DNA of 64,000 bases from Galbitalea soli (GCF_010686725.1 NZ_JAAGWZ010000002.1:620001-684000), one strand, 5' to 3'. Counted from the first letter of the stretch, positions 1 through 8,054 are shown. The notes: generated from the letters alone by a model not told the origin. Numbers and translations: made by a program.

Positions 1-1502
1 CGCGGGGAGCGCTCGTCATCGACGTCACTGGACTCGCGGTCGCCCCGGGGTTCATCGATCCGCACACGCACTCCGACGTCGTGCCGTTCATGGCCGAGCC
101 GCAGCCCTTCAAGCTTTATCAGGGCGTGACCACCGAGATCGTGGGCAACTGCGGCAATTCGGCGGCGCCGCTCGTCGACGAGACGACGGTCGAGCTCCAC
201 CGCCCCATCTCGTCGACCGTCAAGGCGGGGGTCGAGTCGCATCCGCGGAGCTTTGCGGGCTACCTCGACGAGGTCGAGGCGGCCGGACCGACCAACAACA
301 TCGCCTCCCTCGTCGGCCACCACACCCTCCGGATGAGCGCCAACGGCATGGCCGTCTCGCTCGCGGACGGGGCGGCCGAGCGGATGGCCGCCCTCGCCGA
401 CGACGCCTTCGCGGCGGGAGCGATCGGGTTCTCGACCGGGCTCATCTACGCTCCGGGCTCCTACGGCGATGTCGACGAGGTGAGCGCCATCGCCCGGGTC
501 GCCTCGCGCTGGCAGCGCCCGTACACCACCCATATGCGAGATGAGGGCGATCGTCTCGCGGAGGGGCTCGCCGAGGCGATCGAGGTTGCGCGGCGCGCGC
601 GCGTGCGGCTGCAGATCTCGCACTGCAAGGTCGCCGGCCGCGCGAACCACGGTCGCGCCCGCGTGCTGCTCGACGCGCTGCGCGCCGCCCGCGCCGAGGG
701 AATCGAGGCCTACGGCGATCAGTACCCGTACACGACGGGGGAGACCTTCCTCGCGGCGCTGCTGCCGAGCGCGGTGCAGGAGGGCGGCCCCGACCGGATG
801 CTCGCCCGCCTCGCCGACGCGGCGGAGCGCTCGCACTGGCTCGCCGTCGCCACCTCGGGTCGGGTCCCCGCCGAGGGCGGGTCGCCGGGATCCTGGCACC
901 AGACGACTCCGGCCGGCGTGATGATCAGCATGCACTCCGACCCCGGGGTGCAGGGCCGCACCCTCGCCGAGGTCGCGGAGCGACGAGAGCTGAGCGAGTG
1001 GGACACCCTCTGCGCGGTCGTGACGGAGGACCCGTCCTCGATGATGGTCTACGAACTCATGGCGCAGTCCGACGTGGAGCAGATCCTCGCCGACCCGCTC
1101 ATCATGATCGGCTCCGACAACTCGATTCCCGTGGGCCTCGCCCACCAGCGCGCCTGGGGCTGCTTCCCGACCGTGCTCGGGCGCTACGCGCGCGACCTCG
1201 GGGTGATCACCCTCGAGGAGGGCATTCGCAAGATGACCTCCGCGACCGCGGCCCAGTTCGGGCTCGTCGACCGCGGCGTGCTGCTGCCGGGCGCGATCGC
1301 CGACATCGTGGTGTTCGATCCCGCCCGCATCGGTCACGAGGCGGGCTCGCCCCACACCCCGTTCGCGCGGCCCGACGGCGTACGCGACGTCTTCCTCGCG
1401 GGCGAGCGCGTGGTGGAGGATGCCCGGTTCACGGGGAGGCGCGTCGGGAGGGTCATCCGCGCCGGCCACCCCGAGCGCCCCGCGATCCGCTCCGCCCACT
1501 GA
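1..1502 (+). CDS. N-acyl-D-amino-acid deacylase (D-aminoacylase family), 5' end outside window
   Basis: Zinc amidohydrolase expected to hydrolyse N-acyl-D-amino acids in the cytoplasm. The frame is open from the first bases and already contains the metal-binding motif GFIDPHTHSD at about 51-80, so the true start lies upstream of the window. Later motifs fit the D-aminoacylase family: GNCGNSAAP, STGLIYAPGSYG, YTTHMRDEGD, QISHCKV, GSDNSIPVGLAHQRAWG and the C-terminal ADIVVFDP typical of amidohydrolases. The stop is at 1500-1502, 28 bases before the next amidohydrolase gene, so the two are probably one operon. Exact acyl or amino-acid preference cannot be read from sequence. Confidence 0.88.
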   Translation, partial: RGALVIDVTGLAVAPGFIDPHTHSDVVPFMAEPQPFKLYQGVTTEIVGNCGNSAAPLVDETTVELHRPISSTVKAGVESHPRSFAGYLDEVEAAGPTNNIASLVGHHTLRMSANGMAVSLADGAAERMAALADDAFAAGAIGFSTGLIYAPGSYGDVDEVSAIARVASRWQRPYTTHMRDEGDRLAEGLAEAIEVARRARVRLQISHCKVAGRANHGRARVLLDALRAARAEGIEAYGDQYPYTTGETFLAALLPSAVQEGGPDRMLARLADAAERSHWLAVATSGRVPAEGGSPGSWHQTTPAGVMISMHSDPGVQGRTLAEVAERRELSEWDTLCAVVTEDPSSMMVYELMAQSDVEQILADPLIMIGSDNSIPVGLAHQRAWGCFPTVLGRYARDLGVITLEEGIRKMTSATAAQFGLVDRGVLLPGAIADIVVFDPARIGHEAGSPHTPFARPDGVRDVFLAGERVVEDARFTGRRVGRVIRAGHPERPAIRSAH

Positions 1503-1530
1503 CCACGACCCCGACACCGCGAAGGACGCC

Positions 1531-2736
1531 ATGACAGACACGATCACTGGAATCAGCACGTGGGACGGCGAGCGCTCGCTCGGCGCCGTGACGATCGGCT
1601 GGTCGGGCGACCGCATCGAGTCGGTCACCGCCGCGACCGACGCGCTTCCCGGCTACTCGCTCATCCCTGGGCTCGTCGACACGCACGTGCATCTCGACAC
1701 GAGCGTGCTCGACGGACGCGGCCCCGGCGACGCCTGGCCGCTCGTCACACCCGACGCCGAGAAGGCGATGCACGTCGCCGCCCACGCCCAGCGCTTCGCC
1801 GCCCACGGGGTCACCACCCTGCGCGACCTCGCTGCGACGCCCGTGCAGATGGCGGTGGGTCGCGCCTTCGATCAGGGCGTGCTGCAGGGTCCGCGCCTGC
1901 TGAGCGACGGCCCGGTGGGGATGACCGCCGGCCACGGCGACCTCTTCACCCCGCCGCGCTTCCGCGACCGCCCGCCCGTCGCCGACTCACCCGACGAGTG
2001 CCGCCGGCTCGTGCGCCAGTGGGCCCGCGAGGGCGCCCACGGCATCAAGATCTACACGAGCGGCGGCATCTTCTCGATGGGCGACAGGGTGGGCTGGCGC
2101 AACCAGACCCGTGCGGAGCTCGAGGCGACGGTCGATGAAGCTCACGCCCTCGGAATGCTCGTGGCCGCGCACTCGCACACGGCGGAGGGGATCGACATCG
2201 CCCTCGCGGTCGGCGCCGACTCGATCGAGCACGCGACCGGCGTGCTGCCCGAGCAGTTCGACCGGCTCGTGGCCGCGAACATCCCGGTGTCGCCGACGCT
2301 CATCATCAACGACGTGGTCGCGGCGGGACTCGAGGGCGTTCGCGAGGACGCGACCGCGAAGGCCCGCGAGGTCGTCGGCGGACGCGACCCGGCGTTCCTC
2401 GCGGCGGGGCGCGCGGGGGTGCGGTTTGTGCTCGGCACCGACGCGAACGGTCGCTTCGTGCGGCACGGCGAGCAGCTGCGGGAGGTGCGGATGATGGCGG
2501 CGGCGTTCGACTGGACGGCAGAGCGGGCCCTCATCGCCGCCACCTCCGACGCGGCCGACAGCATCGGGCTCGGGGCGACCGTGGGGCGCATCACGGTCGG
2601 CCTCGGCGCCGACTTCGTGATCGTGCGCGGTCGGCCGTGGGAGGACATCGCCGATCTGGCGGTCGAGAACATCCAGGCGGTCGTGAGCCGGGGTCGCCTG
2701 ATCGCGGGCTCCCTGCCCGTCGGCGGCGCGGCGTGA
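1531..2736 (+). CDS. Imidazolonepropionase-like amidohydrolase
   Basis: Metal-dependent amidohydrolase of 401 residues in the imidazolonepropionase/prolidase-like branch. Visible motifs in order are GLVDTHVHLD (N-terminal HxH metal site), GIKIYTSGG (region of the bridging lysine), AAHSHTAEG and SIEHATG (metal histidines) and GTDANG (catalytic Asp). The ATG at 1531 is chosen because AAGGA lies at 1522-1526; an in-frame upstream extension would overlap the previous gene and lacks family similarity. It overlaps the next gene at GTGA (2733-2736), implying translational coupling. The substrate is unknown; neighbours suggest scavenging of acylated amino acids or cyclic amide compounds. Confidence 0.85.
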   Translation: MTDTITGISTWDGERSLGAVTIGWSGDRIESVTAATDALPGYSLIPGLVDTHVHLDTSVLDGRGPGDAWPLVTPDAEKAMHVAAHAQRFAAHGVTTLRDLAATPVQMAVGRAFDQGVLQGPRLLSDGPVGMTAGHGDLFTPPRFRDRPPVADSPDECRRLVRQWAREGAHGIKIYTSGGIFSMGDRVGWRNQTRAELEATVDEAHALGMLVAAHSHTAEGIDIALAVGADSIEHATGVLPEQFDRLVAANIPVSPTLIINDVVAAGLEGVREDATAKAREVVGGRDPAFLAAGRAGVRFVLGTDANGRFVRHGEQLREVRMMAAAFDWTAERALIAATSDAADSIGLGATVGRITVGLGADFVIVRGRPWEDIADLAVENIQAVVSRGRLIAGSLPVGGAA

Positions 2737-4583
2737 CCGCGCTCCGGCCGGAGTTACTGCCGACGCTCGACGAACTCGGCCGGCTGCGCGCGGTCGCCGC
2801 GGGCCGCGAGCCCGCCGATCTGATCGTGCGCGGCGGCAACGTTCTGCACGTGCAGACGGGCGAGTTCCTGCCGCGCGACGTCGTCATCGCGGGGCGCCAC
2901 ATCGCCGCGGTGACCCCCGTCGGGCGGCTCGAGGCCACCACGGTCGTCGAGGCAGCGGGCCGCAGCGTCGTGCCCACCTTCATCGACGCGCACCTGCACA
3001 TCGAGTACACGATGCTGACCCCGGGCGAGCTGGCCCGGCTGAGCATCCCCCGCGGAACGACCACCGTGCTCACCGACGCCGACTGCCTCGCCAACGTCTC
3101 GGGGATGCGCGGCATCGAGTACATGGGCCAGACCGGCACCCCGCTGCGCATCTTCGACCAGGTGACTCCGCAGACGCCGATCAGCCGCACGCTGGAGCGA
3201 GGCGGAGCCGTCATCGACGACGCCGAGGTGCTCGCCACGCTCGCGGAGCCCACGACCGTGACACTCGGGGAGTCCAACCCTTTTGACTACTCGCGCGAGG
3301 CCGACAATCGCTTCCGCACGGCGCTCGTGAACGGCAAGCGCATCACCGGGCACACCGCGCGCCAGTTCGACGAGTCGCTCTGGGGCTACCTCGCGGCCGG
3401 TATCTCCGACGACCACAACGCCGCGACCGCCGCGGAGGCGATGGAGCGGGTGCGACTCGGAGCGATGATCACGATCATGTCGAGCTCCATGAACGACAAC
3501 ATCGGGCCGATCCTCGGCGAGCTGGAGGCGGTGCGCGCGGGACTCGGGCACATGTGCTTCTGCGCCGACGACAAGCACGCCCTCGACCTCGCCGGCGAGG
3601 GCCACATCGACCACAGCGTTCGCGCGGCCATCGCGGTCGGGGTCGAGCCGGCGCAGGCCTACCGCATGGCCAGCTGGCAGCCGGCCGCCTACTACCGCCT
3701 CGACCACCTCATCGGATCGATCGCGCCGGGGCGCCTCGCCGACCTGCAGCTGATCCCCGACCTCGCGGAGGTGCGCCCCGACCTCGTGATCGTCGGCGGG
3801 CAGGTGGTCGCTCGCGACGGGCGGGCCGATTTCGAGAACCACGACCCGGTGCCCGAGTGGACCCGGGACACCCTCGTGGTCGCCGACGACATCGATCCCG
3901 ACGCGCTCCGCGTCGCAGGCACCGGGGAGGTCGAGCGGGTGCAGGCCGTCGAGATGTACGACGGCTACTTCAAGCGCGGCTTCCACATCGACCTGCCGGT
4001 GCGCGATGGCGCAGTGCAACTCGACCTCGGCAACGACGTGCTGAAGATGGCGGTGATCGACCGGCACTGGGGCGACGGGATGTGCGGGGTCGGCTTCGTG
4101 CGGGGCTTCGGGCTGACCCGCGGAGCGATCGCCGCCAGCACCAACTGCACCAACATGAACATCGTGGCGGTTGGCTGCAGTGACGAGGAGATCGCGGCAG
4201 CCGTGCGCGCGCTCCGCGAGAGAGGCGGGGGATTCGTCGCGGTGGAGGGCGACACCGTCCTCGCCGCCGTGCCGCTCCCGGTGGGCGGTCTCATGAGCGA
4301 TGAGCCGTGGGAGTCCACGGCGGCGCGCCTCGCCGACGCGCACGCCGCGGTCGCAGAGCTCGGCTGCACCATTCGCTCGCCGTTCATGATCCTGTCGTTC
4401 GCCGCCTTCATCGGGGTGCCCGACTTCGGGGTGAGCGAGCGGGGGTTCGTCGACGTTGCGGCGCAGGAGTTCGCGCCGCTGGTCATCCCGCAGGAGACGG
4501 ACGGGCGCTTCGCCTGCCGGTGCGTGACGCACGACCACGCCGTGCACCGCCTCGCCGACCGGATCGAGTCCGAGCGGCGATAA
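2733..4583 (+). CDS. Adenine-deaminase-like amidohydrolase with altered active-site motifs
   Basis: 616 residues with the AdeC (COG1001) architecture: N-terminal amidohydrolase barrel plus the C-terminal domain with GFGLTRGAIA, AVGCSDEEI and PLPVGGLMSD. The start is GTG 2733, overlapping the previous stop. The HxH site (FIDAHLHIE, about 83-91) and the catalytic Asp pair (CADDKH, about 277-282) are present. Places where classical adenine deaminases carry HIESS, DPHEIANV, HE after the glycine-rich loop, IREGS and HDSHN read here HIEYT, DADCLANV, DDHN, IMSSS and TNCTNMN. The comparison is from memory of the family. Adenine may therefore not be the substrate. It is the third amidohydrolase in the operon. 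Confidence 0.8.
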   Translation: MTALRPELLPTLDELGRLRAVAAGREPADLIVRGGNVLHVQTGEFLPRDVVIAGRHIAAVTPVGRLEATTVVEAAGRSVVPTFIDAHLHIEYTMLTPGELARLSIPRGTTTVLTDADCLANVSGMRGIEYMGQTGTPLRIFDQVTPQTPISRTLERGGAVIDDAEVLATLAEPTTVTLGESNPFDYSREADNRFRTALVNGKRITGHTARQFDESLWGYLAAGISDDHNAATAAEAMERVRLGAMITIMSSSMNDNIGPILGELEAVRAGLGHMCFCADDKHALDLAGEGHIDHSVRAAIAVGVEPAQAYRMASWQPAAYYRLDHLIGSIAPGRLADLQLIPDLAEVRPDLVIVGGQVVARDGRADFENHDPVPEWTRDTLVVADDIDPDALRVAGTGEVERVQAVEMYDGYFKRGFHIDLPVRDGAVQLDLGNDVLKMAVIDRHWGDGMCGVGFVRGFGLTRGAIAASTNCTNMNIVAVGCSDEEIAAAVRALRERGGGFVAVEGDTVLAAVPLPVGGLMSDEPWESTAARLADAHAAVAELGCTIRSPFMILSFAAFIGVPDFGVSERGFVDVAAQEFAPLVIPQETDGRFACRCVTHDHAVHRLADRIESERR

Positions 4584-4593
4584 GCGGCGGCGA

Positions 4594-5106
4594 CTACGCG
4601 ACGGGGGTCGGCGCTCCGGCGGGCATCTCGCTCAGCACCTCGCCGAGGAGCACGGAGGCCTCCTCGTCGGTGAGCGACTGGGCGAGCGCGAGTTCGGAGA
4701 CGAGGATCTGACGCGCCTTCTCGAGCATGCGCTTCTCACCCGCCGAGACGCCCTTGTCCTGGTCACGGCGCCAGAGATCGCGCACGACCTCGCTGACCCG
4801 GTAGACGCTTCCGCTGGCCATCTTCTCCTGGTTGGCCTTGTAGCGACGCGACCAGTTGCCGGGCTCCTCGACGAAGCCGTTCTGCAGCACCTCGTAGACG
4901 GCCTTCACCCCGGCCTCGTCGATGACGTCGCGCACGCCGACCAGGTCGACGTTGTCGACGGGCAGCTGGATGGTGAGCTCGCTGGTGTGCACGTTGAGCG
5001 TCATGATCTTCTTCTCGACGCCCTTGATGGTGCGGGTGTCGATGCTGGTGATCGTGACCGCGCCGTGGTGCGGGTAGACGAGCGTCTCGCCGATTTCAAG
5101 CTTCAT
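4594..5106 (-). CDS. carD: CarD family transcriptional regulator
   Basis: 170-residue global regulator that in actinobacteria binds the RNA polymerase beta subunit and stabilises open complexes, notably at rRNA promoters (family knowledge). The N-terminal RID/Tudor-like part begins MKLEIGETLVYPHHG, and the helical DNA-binding part contains NWSRRYKANQEKMASG and a conserved tryptophan segment. The start at 5106 gives the family N terminus; a longer frame to 5169 adds 21 unrelated residues. It ends 10 bases from the stop of the convergent adenine-deaminase-like gene and lies just downstream of the tetR gene on the same strand. Confidence 0.93.
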   Translation of the reverse strand: MKLEIGETLVYPHHGAVTITSIDTRTIKGVEKKIMTLNVHTSELTIQLPVDNVDLVGVRDVIDEAGVKAVYEVLQNGFVEEPGNWSRRYKANQEKMASGSVYRVSEVVRDLWRRDQDKGVSAGEKRMLEKARQILVSELALAQSLTDEEASVLLGEVLSEMPAGAPTPVA

Positions 5107-5114
5107 CGTGTGCC

Positions 5115-5768
5115 TCAGTTCTTCTGGTGGGAGGGTGGTCTGGTGGATGCCCGAGCGTCGGTCAACCACGCGGGCAGCAGCGCTACCAGCTGGTCGACGA
5201 GCTCGTCGTCGGAGGCATCGAGGGTGCCGCGCATCCAGGTACCGATCACGGTCAGCGCACCTCCCGCGATGTAGGTGGTGACGATGTCGGCGTCGACGCC
5301 GTCGGGAACTGTGGAGAGCACCATCACGGTCTCCAGCAGTCGCTTCGCGTAGGCCTCGACGATGCCGTCGTAGGCGCTGCGCGTCTCCGGCAGGCTGAGC
5401 ACCGTGGAGTAGAGCGGGAAGTGCTCGACCATGTGCGCAATGAGGCGGGTGTACCCGATGCGCGCGGCCTCGACACCGGTGAGCGAGTCCTCGCTGTCGA
5501 GATCGACGCCCGCGAGACCGATCGCGGCGAACTCCTCGCGGATGAACTGCGTGGCCAACTCGTCGAGGCTCGCGAAGTGGGCGTAGAAGGAGGAGCGGCT
5601 GACGCCCGCGATGTTCACGATGTCGGTGACCGTGAACCCCTCGTTGCGCTTGGACGCGACGGTGAGGGTGGCGATCGTGCGGACCGCCGCGAAGATCTCC
5701 TGTCGGGTCTTCTCGGCCCGGGGATCTGAGGAGGCTTTCGTCGCTCCGCGACCGATTGCCTCATCCAT
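5115..5768 (-). CDS. TetR family transcriptional regulator
   Basis: 217 residues. The N-terminal helix-turn-helix is at about residues 45-65 (FTVTDIVNIAGVSRSSFYAHF), followed by a helical ligand and dimerisation domain. The start at 5768 is chosen because a more distal Met at 5822 would overlap the divergent gene and its promoter. The 52-base gap to the divergent NmrA-like gene holds a 24-base palindrome (5785-5808) directly before that gene's -10 box. The simplest reading is a repressor of that gene and of itself, with an unknown ligand. carD lies 8 bases downstream and may be partly co-transcribed. Confidence 0.88.
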   Translation of the reverse strand: MDEAIGRGATKASSDPRAEKTRQEIFAAVRTIATLTVASKRNEGFTVTDIVNIAGVSRSSFYAHFASLDELATQFIREEFAAIGLAGVDLDSEDSLTGVEAARIGYTRLIAHMVEHFPLYSTVLSLPETRSAYDGIVEAYAKRLLETVMVLSTVPDGVDADIVTTYIAGGALTVIGTWMRGTLDASDDELVDQLVALLPAWLTDARASTRPPSHQKN

Positions 5769-5784
5769 TCCGACAAGTTTACCA

Positions 5785-5808
5785 CTTCTCGGACACCTGT
5801 CGGAGAAG
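5785..5808. promoter_or_regulatory. Probable TetR operator (24-base palindrome)
   Basis: CTTCTCGGACACCTGTCGGAGAAG pairs at 10 of 12 positions across the dyad. It lies between the divergent tetR and NmrA-like genes and abuts the TACGCT -10 box (5809-5814). A further half-site CCGACAAG lies at 5770-5777 beside the tetR start, so the repressor could also cover its own promoter. Confidence 0.65.
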
Positions 5809-5820
5809 TACGCTCGCAGC
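5809..5820 (+). promoter_or_regulatory. -10 box for leaderless NmrA-like mRNA
   Basis: TACGCT at 5809-5814 ends 6 bases before the ATG at 5821, which would place transcription start at or next to the start codon. No Shine-Dalgarno sequence is visible. Confidence 0.5.
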
Positions 5821-6711
5821 ATGACTCAGACCCCGGCCGACACGATCGCGCTCACCGGAACCACGGGCGCGCTGGGCGGCGCTGTGCTCGCGCAGCTCCC
5901 CGGCAGGCACGTACTGATCGGACGGGACGCCCGCGCGCTCGCGCCGGGACACGAGCACCGTGCGGCCGGCTATGGCGACGAAGCGGCGATGACGGCGACA
6001 CTCGACGGCGTCGGCACCCTGTTCTTCGTGTCGGGGCGGGAGAGCGCGACCCGGCTGGAGGAGCACCGCACGGTCGTGCGCGCCGCGGCGACCGCCGGGG
6101 TGCGGCGCATCGTCTACATCTCCTTCCTGGGCGCGACGGCGACGAGCACCTTCACCCTCGGTCGCCAGCACTTCTTCACCGAGCGGGCCATCCGCGACAC
6201 GGGTCTGGCCTTCACCTTCCTCCGCGACAGCCTGTACCAGGACTTCCTCCCGTTCATGGCGGGCGACGACGGGGTCATCCGGGGTCCGGCGGGAGACGGG
6301 GTGCTGGGCGCGGTCGCGCGCGCCGACATCGCGGAGGTCGCGGCGACGGTCCTGCGGGCGGCGCGGGGCGCCGAGCCGGGGGCCTCGCCCCACGACGGAG
6401 CGAGCTACGACCTCACCGGGCCCGAGGCGATCAGCATGGCGACGGTCGCGGAGCTGCTGACCACTGCATCCGGTCGCCCCGTCGGTTACGTCGATGAGAC
6501 GGAGGAGGAGGCCTACGCGTCGCGCGCGCGATTCGGGGCGCCCGCGTTCGAGGTGGAGGGCTGGGTCACCTCCTACCAGGCCATCGCCAACGGCGAGCTC
6601 GCCGAGGTGAGCCCGGATGTCCAGCGCCTGCTGGGCCGCCCGCCCACGTCGTTCGCCCACTTCCTCCGCACCCACCCCGAGAGCTACGCGCACCTCCAGC
6701 CCCGGGTGTGA
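5821..6711 (+). CDS. NmrA-like NAD(P)-binding oxidoreductase (SDR family)
   Basis: 296-residue atypical short-chain dehydrogenase. The N terminus carries the Rossmann motif LTGTTGALGGAV. RRIVYISFLGA corresponds to the serine-containing strand, and the protein ends in the substrate-binding lobe of NmrA/YtfG-type quinone or NAD(P)H-sensing reductases. It is divergent from the tetR gene and probably its target. Enzymes of this type reduce quinones or bind NADP as redox sensors; which applies here is not clear. Likely leaderless. Confidence 0.82.
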   Translation: MTQTPADTIALTGTTGALGGAVLAQLPGRHVLIGRDARALAPGHEHRAAGYGDEAAMTATLDGVGTLFFVSGRESATRLEEHRTVVRAAATAGVRRIVYISFLGATATSTFTLGRQHFFTERAIRDTGLAFTFLRDSLYQDFLPFMAGDDGVIRGPAGDGVLGAVARADIAEVAATVLRAARGAEPGASPHDGASYDLTGPEAISMATVAELLTTASGRPVGYVDETEEEAYASRARFGAPAFEVEGWVTSYQAIANGELAEVSPDVQRLLGRPPTSFAHFLRTHPESYAHLQPRV

Positions 6712-6736
6712 CCGCCGAGTACCGGCCGGCACCCGC

Positions 6737-6748
6737 TAGGCTGGGAGT
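6737..6748 (+). promoter_or_regulatory. -10 box for terC and its riboswitch leader
   Basis: TAGGCT at 6737-6742 would start a transcript near 6749, immediately before the first strand of the riboswitch aptamer, leaving a leader of about 190 bases before terC. No convincing -35 box is seen. Confidence 0.5.
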
Positions 6749-6749
6749 A

Positions 6750-6932
6750 CGCGAAGGGGAGTATCCCAATCACGTCGTGATCGTCATCACGAGTCCCGCC
6801 GTCGGGACTCCGGGCACGGCGGCATCGCGGGCAGAGATCGCGAGGGCGAGCGCATCAGCGCCGCCTCGGTCGAAGCCCCGGTGCGGGAGAGACTTTCGGG
6901 TCGACTCATGCCGTCCCGCACCCCGAAGGAAG
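6750..6932 (+). ncRNA. yybP-ykoY manganese riboswitch
   Basis: The 5' core CGAAGGGGAGTA (6752-6763) and the 3' core GAGACTTTCGG (6889-6899) match the two conserved ends of the yybP-ykoY class, which binds Mn2+ and controls TerC/MntP-type exporters. P1 can form between CGAAGG (6752-6757) and CTTTCG (6893-6898) with one G-U pair. Internal helices include CGTGATnnnnATCACG near 6773-6791 and GTCCCG/CGGGAC near 6793-6809. CTTTCGGG (6893-6900) can instead pair with CCCGAAGG (6922-6929), which contains the terC Shine-Dalgarno. This suggests translation on when Mn2+ stabilises P1. A further perfect 8-base inverted repeat lies at 6881-6888 and 6914-6921. Confidence 0.85.
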
Positions 6933-6937
6933 CCCTC

Positions 6938-7930
6938 GTGGAAGCTGTCATCCCCGTCTGGTTCGAAACCGGAGCCACCATCGTCATGGTGCTCGTCATC
7001 GCCGCCGACCTCGTTCTCGCCTATCGGCGGCCGCACATCCCGTCACCGCGGGAGTCGGGCCTGTGGGTGGGCCTCTACGTCGCACTCGCCCTCGTGTTCG
7101 CGGCGCTGCTGTGGGCCATCGGCGACGCGAGTCACGCCGGTGAGTTCATCGCCGGGTGGTTGACCGAGTACAGCCTCAGCATCGACAACCTCTTCGTCTT
7201 CGTCATCATCATGGCGCGCTTCTCGGTGCCACGTGAGCTGCAGCAGGAGGTGCTGATGGTGGGCATCATCATCGCGCTCGTGCTGCGAGGGCTGTTCATC
7301 CTGCTCGGTGCCGCCCTCATCGCCAACTTCGCCTGGATCTTCTACCTGTTCGGCGCGTTCCTGCTCTACACCGCGGTGCACCAGGCGCTCACGAGTCACC
7401 GCGAGATGGAGGAGTCGGAGAGCGCGGTGATCCGGCTGCTGCGCCGCCGCATCCACATCACCGACCAGTTCGACGGGGTCAGACTGCGCACGACGGTGAA
7501 CGGCAAGCGGGCCTTCACCCCCGCGATCGTCGTCTTCATCGCCCTCGGCACGACCGACCTGCTCTTCGCGCTCGACTCGATCCCCGCGATCTTCGGCATC
7601 ACGCAGAACCCGTTCCTCGTGTTCGCCGCCAACGTCTTCGCGCTCATGGGCCTGCGCCAGCTCTTCTTCCTGCTCGGCGCCCTCATCGACAAGCTCGCCT
7701 ACCTCAGTTACGGCATCGCGGCCGTGCTGCTCTTCATCGGGATAAAGCTCATCGCGCACGCTCTGCACACCAACGAGGTGCCGTTCATCAACGGGGGAGA
7801 GCACGTCGAGTGGGCGCCCGAGATCGGCACCGTCGAGTCGCTCGCCGTCATCATCGTCTCGATGGGGGTGGCCACGGGGGCGAGCCTCATCAAGCTGCGC
7901 CGCGACCGCATCCGTGCGAGTGACGGGTGA
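6938..7930 (+). CDS. TerC/Alx family integral membrane protein, probable Mn2+ exporter
   Basis: About 330 residues with some nine hydrophobic segments. The two TerC signature acidic motifs are present: LSIDNLFVF near residue 80 and ALDSIPAIFGI near residue 213. The family includes manganese exporters that also help metallate secreted proteins. The GTG at 6938 is preferred because GAAGGAAG lies at 6925-6932 with 5-base spacing; earlier in-frame starts at 6881 and 6908 lie inside the riboswitch. The riboswitch upstream supports a manganese-efflux role. Confidence 0.92.
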   Translation: MEAVIPVWFETGATIVMVLVIAADLVLAYRRPHIPSPRESGLWVGLYVALALVFAALLWAIGDASHAGEFIAGWLTEYSLSIDNLFVFVIIMARFSVPRELQQEVLMVGIIIALVLRGLFILLGAALIANFAWIFYLFGAFLLYTAVHQALTSHREMEESESAVIRLLRRRIHITDQFDGVRLRTTVNGKRAFTPAIVVFIALGTTDLLFALDSIPAIFGITQNPFLVFAANVFALMGLRQLFFLLGALIDKLAYLSYGIAAVLLFIGIKLIAHALHTNEVPFINGGEHVEWAPEIGTVESLAVIIVSMGVATGASLIKLRRDRIRASDG

Positions 7931-7942
7931 TAGCCTCCTTAG
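7931..7942 (+). promoter_or_regulatory. -10 box for the leucine leader transcript
   Basis: TAGCCT at 7931-7936 is followed by exactly 6 bases and then the ATG of the leader peptide, so the leader peptide itself would be translated from a leaderless end. Confidence 0.55.
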
Positions 7943-7987
7943 ATGCAGTTCGACCGGCTTCTTCTTCGTCGCCGCGACGAGTCCTGA
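7943..7987 (+). CDS. Leucine leader peptide upstream of leuC
   Basis: A 14-codon ORF, MQFDRLLLRRRDES, with three consecutive leucine codons. All three are CTT, a codon used rarely in this GC-rich sequence. It starts 6 bases after a TAGCCT box and ends 67 bases before leuC. Its 3' part overlaps the first strand of an 11-base perfect hairpin (7972-7982 with 7999-8009). This is the arrangement of a ribosome-mediated attenuator that senses charged leucine tRNA. The match to a leucine biosynthesis gene makes chance unlikely, though no experiment is implied. Confidence 0.75.
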   Translation: MQFDRLLLRRRDES

Positions 7988-8009
7988 TCACCGGCCTCAC
8001 TCGTCGCGG
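7972..8009 (+). promoter_or_regulatory. Attenuator-type hairpin before leuC
   Basis: CCGCGACGAGT (7972-7982) and ACTCGTCGCGG (7999-8009) are perfectly complementary around a 16-base loop. No U-run follows, so it may act as a weak terminator or a timing structure. A ribosome stalled on the leader Leu codons (7958-7966) would cover its first strand. In addition TTCTTCG (7962-7968), part of the Leu codons, can pair with CGAAGAA (8038-8044) at the leuC ribosome-binding region. Confidence 0.65.
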
Positions 8010-8054
8010 GGTTCCGTCGCCACCTGACCGAAGATCTCGAAGAAAGACCGCAGC

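Noticed and set aside
2754-4547. A 597-codon minus-strand frame opposite the adenine-deaminase-like gene
   Set aside because: It shadows a clear amidohydrolase and has no recognisable domain.
6881-6937. Longer terC starts at 6881 and 6908
   Set aside because: They lie inside the conserved riboswitch, while the GTG at 6938 has a well-placed GAAGGAAG.
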